A DNA stretch of 34,531 bases from Planctomycetaceae bacterium (GTDB taxonomy: Bacteria; Planctomycetota; Planctomycetia; Pirellulales; Thermoguttaceae), in NCBI GenBank assembly GCA_003561895.1, contig PWXP01000406.1:1-34531 (forward strand). Direction: 5' to 3'. Of this stretch, positions 20,406 to 28,385 are shown one piece after another. Both the position numbers and the translations under genes were made by a program. Positions within the stretch are counted from its first letter, which is position 1, and each line of letters opens with the position of its first letter. The notes under the pieces were generated by a model, which was not told the DNA's origin, made no database searches, and was given only the letters and a program-made list of their open reading frames with translations.

Positions 20406-22607
20406 TCACCCAATCAGCGGATCGAGGCTGGCCGCCGGGTGTCCCTTCGCCGCCAGGAACCCCGCCACCTCCTCCTCGGTCGTGGCGTCTTCCTCGGTGG
20501 CGATCTTCTCCAGCAGGTCGGGCTCGCCGATCCGCTCCGCTTCTTGCTGAAGCCTCTCGGCCACCGTTTCCTTCAGCGAGCGGGGCATCCACACCAGCCG
20601 CCGGATGCCGCCGTCGGCGGCGAGGAACTTCGGGCTGGACAGGTACAGCCGCCCCACTCCCAGGAATCCCGGCGTCTGCGCCCCGCCGCCGGTGACCGAG
20701 GCCAACTCGCCAAAGCTCATCCCGCACGGCGTTCCCCCTTGGTGCTCCCGGTTGACCACCATCACGCCGTTGGCTACCGGCAGCATCGCCACGATGCACT
20801 CGAAGCAGCCGCAACTGGTCATCGGCGATTCCAGAAGGCTGTAGGCGCAGAAGCGCTCGACCTTGCGGTTCGACTGCTGGTACACAAACTGGTTGACCCC
20901 TTCCCACTCGCCCTTGCCCGCGTCGATGGTGCGGCCCTTGGCGATGGGCTGGTTGGGGCCGGTGGGGCTGATCTCGAAGTTGGCCCGGCCGTCCAGCCAG
21001 TTGTACGCCCCGCACAACCCCAGCCGCTGCGGCGTGATGACGCACACGTGGTCGGGCGCATAGCTCTGGCAGATCGTGCAACTGTAGTACGTGTCGACCG
21101 ATTCGTCGGTCATCCCCGCAATGCGGTCGTCGCGGAAGGCGAAGGCGTCGCCGGCCTCGGCCGCCTTGGCCTCGACCTTCTGGGGATCGGTGGCGAGGTG
21201 GACGGCCACCTTGTCGACAATCCCGCCGTACTCCTCGTGGATCTTCCCGTAGAGGATCGTGCCGAGGGGCTTCAGGCGCAGGCCGGCGTGGAAGGCCTTC
21301 TTGCTGATCCGGCACCAGATCTGGTCGCGCTGGCCGGTGTGCATGAAGCCCATGGCGTGGCTGAGCCAGCGGTGGACCTGCCGTTCGAGGATTCCCTCGA
21401 AATCGCGCTGCATCTTCCGCCCCGCCACGAGCACCTCGATCGCAAGCGGCATGGCCCCGCCCTCCTCGATGGTGTCGATGTCCGGGCCGTCCACCACGGT
21501 CCGGCCGTCCTCGACGTCGTCGGCCACGTGGACGTACTCGACCGCCGGCGAATACTTGTAGCCGAACTGCACGTGCATGTCGTCCTTGCGCACCCGCTCC
21601 CCCTCGAACGCCGCCGCGTAGCCGATAGGAATGTCGATCTTCTCCACCTTCACCTTCACGGCCCGGGTGTCAGTACACGTGGGGACCAGCTTGTCATAGT
21701 CGGTCTGGACGACCAGGGCCTCGCGCACGGTCACGCCGGTCGGTCGGACCTCCGGCGTGGTGGGCCGGTCGGAAATAATCGGGTAGCCCATGAGAATCGC
21801 CCCGGCGCCCAGGGCGTACCAGTCGTCGGGAATGTCGCCGAAGGTGATTCCGAAGGCGTGAATGCGGTTCTTCGTGTAGTCGAGGCACTTGCGCGTCTCG
21901 CCCCGCTTGTGGCCGCCGAACGTCAGCGCGCTGCGGATCGACCAGTTGAGCACGTAAATCGAGTCGAGTGTGTCGGGCCCGACCGGTACGACGTACTGGT
22001 CCCAGCACTCCTTCAGCGGCGCGTGCTCCTGGAGCACGCCGCCTTCGTACATCTGCTCCCGGGCCGTCTTTCCCTCATGGTTGGCGCACAGGAAGGTGAG
22101 GATGCTCCGATTCTGGAGTTCGCGCACTACCTTCACGGCGATCTCCGTGCTCGGCGCCGGACCGAGGATCAGGGCGAAGCCGGGCATGCGGCCGTCGACG
22201 AGCTGAATGCCCAGTTCGCGCATGATCGTGTCGGAGATGAACCCCTGCCAGCCCGGCGGCGTCTGGTAGCCGTTGGCGGTCCGCAGCGCCACGAGCGCCT
22301 CGGTGGCCAACATGCTGGCCACCCCCGCGTCCAGGCCGTCGCCCAGGTAGGGCAGCCAGAGCTGCGCGTCGGGAACCGGCCGCAGCAACTCGCGGGCGTG
22401 GTCGAGTTGGGCTTGCAGGTCGCCCAACGTCTTCACTTCCAACCCCATCAGGGCGTACGACATGGGCAGGGAATAACATGTCTGAGTTCCCCAGCCCACG
22501 GGCCGGTCGGGGCCGTACTCGGCAATCGCCGCCTGGAACTCCGCTTCCGCCTGCTGAACCCAGGCGTGCGTCCCTCGGATAACTTGCGTGAATACTTCTC
22601 GCGACAT
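20406..22607 (-). CDS. acsB: Acetyl-CoA synthase (ACS, A-cluster subunit)
   Basis: ATG 22607, 733 aa. A-cluster motifs CTICQSYAPDHVCVITPQRLGLCGA and CGCFEC; GGGAQTPGFLGVGRLYLSSPKFLAADGG. Confidence 0.97.
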   Translation of the reverse strand: MSREVFTQVIRGTHAWVQQAEAEFQAAIAEYGPDRPVGWGTQTCYSLPMSYALMGLEVKTLGDLQAQLDHARELLRPVPDAQLWLPYLGDGLDAGVASMLATEALVALRTANGYQTPPGWQGFISDTIMRELGIQLVDGRMPGFALILGPAPSTEIAVKVVRELQNRSILTFLCANHEGKTAREQMYEGGVLQEHAPLKECWDQYVVPVGPDTLDSIYVLNWSIRSALTFGGHKRGETRKCLDYTKNRIHAFGITFGDIPDDWYALGAGAILMGYPIISDRPTTPEVRPTGVTVREALVVQTDYDKLVPTCTDTRAVKVKVEKIDIPIGYAAAFEGERVRKDDMHVQFGYKYSPAVEYVHVADDVEDGRTVVDGPDIDTIEEGGAMPLAIEVLVAGRKMQRDFEGILERQVHRWLSHAMGFMHTGQRDQIWCRISKKAFHAGLRLKPLGTILYGKIHEEYGGIVDKVAVHLATDPQKVEAKAAEAGDAFAFRDDRIAGMTDESVDTYYSCTICQSYAPDHVCVITPQRLGLCGAYNWLDGRANFEISPTGPNQPIAKGRTIDAGKGEWEGVNQFVYQQSNRKVERFCAYSLLESPMTSCGCFECIVAMLPVANGVMVVNREHQGGTPCGMSFGELASVTGGGAQTPGFLGVGRLYLSSPKFLAADGGIRRLVWMPRSLKETVAERLQQEAERIGEPDLLEKIATEEDATTEEEVAGFLAAKGHPAASLDPLIG

Positions 22608-22629
22608 TTCGTCTTCTCTCCAACTAGGG

Positions 22630-24582
22630 TCAGCCCACGGCGGCCACGGCTTCCACGGTCTTCTGGGCATAGGGAACGGGGTACATCGACGCCGGGAGCC
22701 CCAACTCGACGCGCTTGCAATCGATGTGGTCGATCATCAGTTGCGCCGCCTTGATCGGATCGGGCTCGAAGCTCCAGGTGGCGCCGAAATGCTTCTCGAT
22801 TTCCCGCGTCAGGAAATCGACCGCCCAGGCGCTCCCCTCCACCGGCAACGACTGGCCGATAACCACCGACACGCCGCTGGCGACGAAGTACATGCCAATG
22901 GCGATGGCCTTCTCGCTCATCCACTCGGGCGCGGCGCCGGCCACCGGCAGTTTGTCGAACGAATCGCCCAGACCGCCTTCGGCGACCATCTCGGCGCAGG
23001 TCGTCAGGATCCGCGAGTTATCCACACAGCTTCCGCAGTGCAGGACGGGCGGCATGCCCACGGCGCGGCACACCTCCTGAAGCCCCTCGCCGGCGTGCTG
23101 CATTGCCGCCTCCGGCGTCAGCAGCCCACCCTTGGCGCACGCAATCGCGCTGCAGCCGGTTTGCACGACCAGCACGTCGTTGCGGATCAACTCCTTGACC
23201 ATCGCCAGGTGGGACTCGTCCTGGGGGAATTTCGGGTTGTTGCACCCCACCACGCCGGCCACCCCGCGGATGCGCCCCGTTTGGATGGCGTCGTTCAGCG
23301 GCCGGTAGCTCGGCCGGTAGCGCCCGCCGAGAATCTCGGAAACCACCTCGCGCGTGAAGCCCGCAATCAGCGGCTGCCGCTCGTGCGGAATGGCCACCTT
23401 GCCCGGATCGCGCCGGCCGAACGCGGCAATGGCCTCGCGGACGATCTGCCGTGCGGTGTCCCAGGCCCGCTCCTCCTCGAAGGCGATGTGCTTGGCCCCG
23501 CGGAACTGGGCCTTCGGACTCGTGGAAACCACCCGCGTGTGGAAACACTGCTCGAACTCGGCCAGCGACGGGAACACGCACTGCACGTCGACGAGCATCA
23601 CGTCCACCGCGCCGGTCATCAGGGCCAGTTCCTGCTGGAGGAAGTTGCCGGCGATGGGCACGCCGTGGCGCATCAGCACTTCGTTGGCCGTGCAGCAGAT
23701 GCCCGCTAGGTTGATGCCCGCCGCCCCGGCCGCCTTGGCCTCGGCCAGCAGTTCCGCGTCGCGGCTGGCGGCCACCATCACGTCGGAAAGCGTCGGCTCG
23801 TGGCCGTGGACGAGAATGTTGACCTCATCGGCCTTCAACACGCCCAAATTGGCGCTGGCCCGAAGCGGCTTCGGCTGGCCGAACAGCACGTCGGAAACAT
23901 CCGTGGCGATCATCGAGCCGCCAAAACCGTCGACCAGGGCCACCCGGGCCGCCGCCAGCAGCAGGTGCTCCGGATCGTTGTCCACCCCCATGGCCGTCAT
24001 GTGCAGGGCGGTGGAGACCTCGCGGTCGATTCCCCGCGGGGTGGCGGCGCCCTGCGCCCAATTCTTCTGCTGTTGCTCGGGGGCGCGCCGGGTGTTGGCC
24101 AGCGCCCCGTCCTGCCGGCCGAACTCGGCCAGGAGGAACTCGGCCAGGTCCTTGGCAATCTGCCGGTCGGACCGGCCGTCGCGCGCGATGCCGTATTCCT
24201 CGGCCAACGCGTGCAGCTTGGCCGGACCGCGAATCTGGTACACCGGCGAGTTTCCCTCGGCCGCCATGAGCAGCGCCCGGACGATTTCGCGGGCGTGGTC
24301 GCAGTGGGCGGCCGTTCCGGCGGCGACGTGGCGGAGCAGATTCCGCGCGACGATCGTCTCGGCCGTCGCGCCGCAAACGCCCTGTTGCGGGCCGCGCCCG
24401 TCCTTGCCCACGCGGCAGGGCCCCATGAAACAATGGCGGCAACACAGCCCTTCGCGGCCGAACCGGCACTGCCCTTTCTGGGCGTCCAGCCGATCCCACG
24501 CCGTTTGGACCCCAAGGTTGCCCGCCACGTCCAGCATCGCCACGGATGCCGAGTCGGCGGATCGTCGCTTCTGCTCAGCCAT
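22630..24582 (-). CDS. acsA: Anaerobic Ni,Fe carbon-monoxide dehydrogenase
   Basis: ATG 24582 with AGGAG Shine-Dalgarno. CRFGREGLCCRHCFMGPCRV (B/D clusters), ICCTANEVLMRHG, VQTGCSAIACAK, HCGSCVDNSRI (C-cluster). Confidence 0.97.
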   Translation of the reverse strand: MAEQKRRSADSASVAMLDVAGNLGVQTAWDRLDAQKGQCRFGREGLCCRHCFMGPCRVGKDGRGPQQGVCGATAETIVARNLLRHVAAGTAAHCDHAREIVRALLMAAEGNSPVYQIRGPAKLHALAEEYGIARDGRSDRQIAKDLAEFLLAEFGRQDGALANTRRAPEQQQKNWAQGAATPRGIDREVSTALHMTAMGVDNDPEHLLLAAARVALVDGFGGSMIATDVSDVLFGQPKPLRASANLGVLKADEVNILVHGHEPTLSDVMVAASRDAELLAEAKAAGAAGINLAGICCTANEVLMRHGVPIAGNFLQQELALMTGAVDVMLVDVQCVFPSLAEFEQCFHTRVVSTSPKAQFRGAKHIAFEEERAWDTARQIVREAIAAFGRRDPGKVAIPHERQPLIAGFTREVVSEILGGRYRPSYRPLNDAIQTGRIRGVAGVVGCNNPKFPQDESHLAMVKELIRNDVLVVQTGCSAIACAKGGLLTPEAAMQHAGEGLQEVCRAVGMPPVLHCGSCVDNSRILTTCAEMVAEGGLGDSFDKLPVAGAAPEWMSEKAIAIGMYFVASGVSVVIGQSLPVEGSAWAVDFLTREIEKHFGATWSFEPDPIKAAQLMIDHIDCKRVELGLPASMYPVPYAQKTVEAVAAVG

Positions 24583-24642
24583 GTTCACTCCTGATTGCTA
24601 GTAGAATGTTCCTTCGCAACGGCGGGTCGCGCCGTCGCCTCC

Positions 24643-25437
24643 TTAGCCCGCCGTGGCCGATACCCTTTCCGTCAGCTCGTGTTCCAGCTCGCCGGCCACG
24701 CGCTCGACGGCCTCGGCCACGGCGGCTTCGGCCTGCCCGACGGACCGGTCTTCCAGATCGGCACGGGCCAATTCCGCCGCATAGGGGAGGACGCCCAGGA
24801 TCGCCGCATCCGGCAGGGCACCCCGCAAGGCGGCTTCCTCGGCAGCCGATCGCACCCGGTTGCCCACGACAAAGAAGGGTTCGATACCGATCTCTCGGGC
24901 TAGATGCTGGAGGCGTTTGGCGGTGCGTACGCTCCGCATTCCCGGCTCCACGACGCCGATCATCGCGTCGACCCCGCGTGCCGAGGCCCGGCCGATATGC
25001 TCCAATCCGGCCTCCATGTCGAGGATCACGTCATCGTCCACCCGCAGAAGCAGATGCTGCATCAAGGCCTTCAGCACCGCGCCTTCCGGACACATGCACC
25101 CCTTTCCGCCGGCTTCGACGGTGCCGAGCACCAGGAGCCGGACGCCGCCGGCCCGGACGGAAAAGCGGCCGGGAAGGTCATCGACCTGCGGGTTCAGGCG
25201 GAACATCAGTCCCGCCCCTTCGTCCTTCGCCTCCGTTCGCTCGAGGATCAGATCGCGCATCCCGGCGATCGGTTCCGGGACGTCCTGCTCGGCCACGCCC
25301 AGGGCCGAGGCGAGATTGCCGTCGGGGTCGGCGTCGACGGCCACGACCCCACGTCCCCGCGCAGCCGCCCGTCGCGCAAGCAAGGCGGCAAGCGTCGTCT
25401 TGCCCACCCCCCCCTTGCCAACGATGGCGAATTTCAT
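24643..25437 (-). CDS. cooC: CooC-type nickel-insertion ATPase (copy 2)
   Basis: ATG 25437. VGKGGVGKTTLAALLARR, VDADPDGNLASALG, CMCPEGAVLKALMQ. Confidence 0.92.
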   Translation of the reverse strand: MKFAIVGKGGVGKTTLAALLARRAAARGRGVVAVDADPDGNLASALGVAEQDVPEPIAGMRDLILERTEAKDEGAGLMFRLNPQVDDLPGRFSVRAGGVRLLVLGTVEAGGKGCMCPEGAVLKALMQHLLLRVDDDVILDMEAGLEHIGRASARGVDAMIGVVEPGMRSVRTAKRLQHLAREIGIEPFFVVGNRVRSAAEEAALRGALPDAAILGVLPYAAELARADLEDRSVGQAEAAVAEAVERVAGELEHELTERVSATAG

Positions 25438-25618
25438 CGACTGACCCCCTCTTGCGGGTGACACTGTTCTACCTTGCGAAAGCTACCGTCTGGTATCCAC
25501 AAGGGCTGGCGATCGAAATGGTACGAGGTCCGGTCATGTATATCATTAGACCTATCATAATAGTAATGTTATCGCAAATCGCGAAGGATGTCAACCGACC
25601 GGCAGCAAGAAAAAGCGC

Positions 25619-25718
25619 GCTCTTCCGTTTCGAGGTGCAGGCCGCGTCAATGGTAGTAGGCACCCGCCGTTGTGCCGTCCCCCCCGGCAAAGCAGTCTGC
25701 ACCTCGAAATGGAAGAGC
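25619..25718. repeat. 22-bp inverted repeat (one mismatch) flanking a 56-nt core
   Basis: GCTCTTCCGTTTCGAGGTGCAG (25619-25640) versus CTGCACCTCGAAATGGAAGAGC (25697-25718). Short internal hairpin ggcac/gtgcc at 25659-25676. Confidence 0.8.
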
Positions 25719-25734
25719 AAGAGAATATTCCCCC

Positions 25735-25762
25735 TTGTAACCGATTGCGTCTGTGGTACAAT
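25735..25762 (+). promoter_or_regulatory. Candidate sigma70-like promoter for the LeuD-like gene
   Basis: TTGTAA-N16-TACAAT about 107 nt upstream of ATG 25869. Confidence 0.4.
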
Positions 25763-25868
25763 AAACTGGATATTACCAAGTGGTCGACTATACTAATGCA
25801 TAGCCATCCCGGGCCATCGTGAGGATTTCAATGCCCTCCCCGCCTTATCCAATCAAAGGAGGCACCCC

Positions 25869-26366
25869 ATGCGAGTTTGGAAATTCGGCGATCATGTTCC
25901 CGCCCACGCGCTTGTGGACGCAGCCGAACGCCTGAGGCTGTCCCAGAAGCAGAAGGCCATCGAAGTCGATCGGCGCATGATCGCGCGATTCGTCGCAGCC
26001 GTGGCCGAGGCCGAGGACGATTTGCTGCTGGCCGGCTTCGACTTCGGCACGGGACCCTCGGCCGACGCGCTGGCCCGGTTCCTCAACGCGTCGCACGTTC
26101 GGGCCGTGGTCGCGAAGAGTTTCGCGCCGGAATTCGCCGTCGCCGCGTCGTCCCTCGACGTCGCGCTGATCGCCCAGGCCAACGCCGTCGATACCTACGA
26201 GCAGAACGAATACCTCCCCCCGGACGACTGCTTGATCCGGTATATCCTCGAAGCGGGACCCGATGCGATGCGGCGGGTTCCGGAAGTCGAACTCGATCTC
26301 CACGAGGGACGACTCGTCATTGACGGAACGCCGTTCACCTTCGCGCCGCCCGTCCATCAGACGTAA
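25869..26366 (+). CDS. Orphan LeuD-like aconitase swivel-domain protein
   Basis: Strong AAAGGAGG Shine-Dalgarno. VWKFGDHV start and LLLAGFDFGTGPSADALARFLNASHVRAVVAKSFAPEFAVAAS, comparable to LeuD GRNFGCGSSREHA...VIAxSFAxIF. Confidence 0.65.
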   Translation: MRVWKFGDHVPAHALVDAAERLRLSQKQKAIEVDRRMIARFVAAVAEAEDDLLLAGFDFGTGPSADALARFLNASHVRAVVAKSFAPEFAVAASSLDVALIAQANAVDTYEQNEYLPPDDCLIRYILEAGPDAMRRVPEVELDLHEGRLVIDGTPFTFAPPVHQT

Positions 26367-26579
26367 CCCGATCGCCTCGAGGGAGAGCAACTTCAGGTTT
26401 CCTGATCTCTGGCCTTCGGAGCCGATAGCAACTGGGGCGATATTCGCTTGAATTTCGGGCGTTTGGCGAGAACTTGCCCCCGGTGGCCCGGAGTAGCCAG
26501 GGGGAAAATAAAGCGGTACCTTCAACACTTCAGACACGGCTCTCGCCCGGGAAGGCAACGCGGGGTTCTTCCAGCTCCG

Positions 26580-26815
26580 CCGAGGCCGCGGTGCATCGGT
26601 CATCACGAAGAAGGTGGTGGCCGAAGTCGCAAGCGGCTGATGGACACCGTGAAAATGGTGGCGTATCGTGCGGAAACGGCGTTGGCCATGATCGTACGCG
26701 ACAAGCTCTCCCACCCGGACAAGGCGCGGGCGCTGATTCGCGGCGTGCTTCGCTCCGATGCCGACCTTCATCCGGATGAGGCAGCAGGCGTTCTGCACAT
26801 GCGCATGCGGCTACA
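26580..26815 (+). pseudogene. Remnant of a transposase C-terminal region
   Basis: RLMDTVKMVAYRAETALAMIVRDKLSHPDKARALIRGVLRSDADLHPDEAAGVLHMRMR resembles the C-terminal part of a planctomycete-type transposase family. No intact upstream portion. Confidence 0.5.
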
Positions 26816-26862
26816 GTGTCCTTCCGGCAAGCCCAATTCATGCACGCTTGCCGGAAGGACAC
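26816..26862. repeat. Perfect 17-bp inverted repeat with 13-nt loop
   Basis: GTGTCCTTCCGGCAAGC (26816-26832) ... GCTTGCCGGAAGGACAC (26846-26862). Confidence 0.9.
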
Positions 26863-26886
26863 AAGATTCGAACGGACCTCCTGGAA

Positions 26887-26961
26887 ACCCGGGCCGCTGG
26901 TCCAACGGGAAGACGCCTGGTTTGCACCCAGGTAATCGGGGTTCGACTCCTCGGCGGGGTA
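26887..26961 (+). tRNA. tRNA-Ala(UGC)-like gene with a 4-nt insertion in the 5' acceptor strand; possibly a pseudogene
   Basis: Anticodon arm CCTGG-TTTGCAC-CCAGG (anticodon TGC at 26923-26925), T arm CGGGG-TTCGACT-CCTCG, D arm GTCCAACGGGAAGAC, 3' acceptor GCGGGGT. The 5' side ACC[CGGG]CCGC matches only if 4 nt are removed. No G3:U70. Confidence 0.6.
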
Positions 26962-27006
26962 CTTTCGTGGTTGGCTGCCGCCAAGCCTGCTGTGAGTGAA
27001 CGCAAC

Positions 27007-27042
27007 ACCCGGGGCCGGGAGCGATTCCGGTCCCGGGTTTTT
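27007..27042 (+). terminator. Rho-independent terminator downstream of the tRNA-like gene
   Basis: ACCCGGGGCCGG-gagcgatt-CCGGTCCCGGGT followed by TTTT; 12-bp stem with one G-U. Confidence 0.8.
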
Positions 27043-27233
27043 GTTGAATCTCCGGTTCCCTGAGCGCTCCTGGCGTCCCTGCGCAACGGTTCCGCACGGA
27101 CCGACAGCCGGCCCCGTTGCAGTCCTTGATTCGGATGCCATTCGGTTGCGAATCTCGATCGCGATACTGGTGAGCCCAAGTATGGGCGAGAATCGGCCGC
27201 AGAAGCCCCCAGGGGCCACTGTGGGGCCGCGGA

Positions 27234-27314
27234 CGCCGAGAAGGCCTCGGATGCCATGAAAGCCGGCAAGAAGCGCCAGCGGCCTCCTGGCGCTTCTCAG
27301 CGGCCTTCTCGGCG
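27234..27314. repeat. Nested inverted repeats
   Basis: Outer CGCCGAGAAGGCC (27234-27246)/GGCCTTCTCGGCG (27302-27314). Inner AGAAGCGCCAG (27269-27279)/CTGGCGCTTCT (27287-27297). Confidence 0.75.
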
Positions 27315-27564
27315 ATCGGTAGGCCGCGATTGGTGTTCGCGCCGTGCGCGGACGCGATATACCCACCGAAAAAACCGAATACTTGGTCATCGCTGTCCAC
27401 GTCGATTGCGGACATCATGTCCGAACTACGAAAGTGTTTATCATGACGTCGGTGTCTGAGCGAAGACGACCTGACTACCGCGATGTTCGACCGGTCTGCT
27501 CGTGCGACGGCCATCAACTGTTGGCACGCGTAAATCGCGCGGCGGATTTCCAAAATGTGATTAT

Positions 27565-27677
27565 TCCCTTGTGGCCTACGCCTATTGCACGCCGCCATTT
27601 GGGCACAACATGTAGGGTACGCCCGGTAGGTCGGGTACAATATGTAGGGGTGTGCAACGCGCGTAGGCCACAAGGGA
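27565..27677. repeat. MITE/REP-like element with long terminal inverted repeats
   Basis: TCCCTTGTGGCCTACGC (27565-27581) versus GCGTAGGCCACAAGGGA (27661-27677), extended after a 3-nt mismatch by TTGCAC (27585-27590)/GTGCAA (27652-27657). Core has repeated ACAAcATGTAGGG/ACAAtATGTAGGG. Confidence 0.75.
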
Positions 27678-28340
27678 TTATTCGGCAGTACGTACCGCTC
27701 CCCGACCCCCACGGAGAGCCGACCGGGAAGCCGAACAACAAGAAAAGGGACCGCCATCGGGAGTGGGTGGTAGCTCTTGGCACTTGGCATTTCTGGAACC
27801 ACCGGCAGACGCTGCCGCCTCCTCCGCGCCTGTCTCTGTCGCCGCAAACTGACCACCCCCTCCCAATTCCCTTCCAGGCGGCGCCCTGCCGAGGTTCTTC
27901 ACGCTTGCCGGACACGCCGACCCACACCTACATCGAAGGCTACAGCGCAACCGGTGGAGAGGGTCCGCCGATATCCGCACTGCACGGCGAGACAATCTTC
28001 GCCCCCAAACGCGATGCGGTCATCCGCTTTCTCAAATCGTTCGGCCTGAGCGATGATGAGGCCGCGGAAGTCGTCCGCCGGGTGGGGACGGTGCCGTGAC
28101 GGGCGTTCGCGGGAGGCCAGGGAACATGCGATGCGAGAAGTTTCGGGCAGGGACAGCACCGATTAGCGCGCCGCACATATCGGGAATGTACCAGCCAGCC
28201 GCGCCGTTCCTTCGAGTTTTTTTTCTGCTCTTCGTGGTTTTCCCCTTGCCCTATGCCCTGCGGAAGAGTTCCCCCTCGGCCAAGAGCGTCACGACCAGCG
28301 ACAATAAGCGCCCGCCACGCTCGCGCCAATCCAGAATGCA

Positions 28341-28385
28341 CGGTGGCCGGGCGCCCTGCGGGGCGCCCGGCTGCCGGTTTTTCTT
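28341..28385 (+). terminator. Strong terminator-like hairpin
   Basis: CGGTGGCCGGGCGCCC-tgcg-GGGCGCCCGGCTGCCG (16-bp stem with two G-U) followed by gTTTTTCTTT. Confidence 0.7.

Noticed and set aside
26863-26900. Second, minus-strand tRNA suggested by ATTCGAAC near the palindrome
   Set aside because: The would-be T stem (GTCCG/CTTGT) does not pair properly and no anticodon arm was found on that strand.
27565-27677. CRISPR-like repeat array
   Set aside because: Only two inverted arms and short degenerate internal repeats; no regular repeat-spacer pattern and no cas genes in the window.
27775-27795. TGGCACTTGGCATTTC as a sigma54 promoter
   Set aside because: The -12 GC is not at the required spacing from the -24 GG and no gene follows closely.
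26530-27856. Minus-strand ORFs across the tRNA-like gene (e.g. PRRGVEPRLPGCKPGVFPLDQRPGFPGG)
   Set aside because: This peptide is the usual false translation of antisense tRNA sequence; no real protein support.
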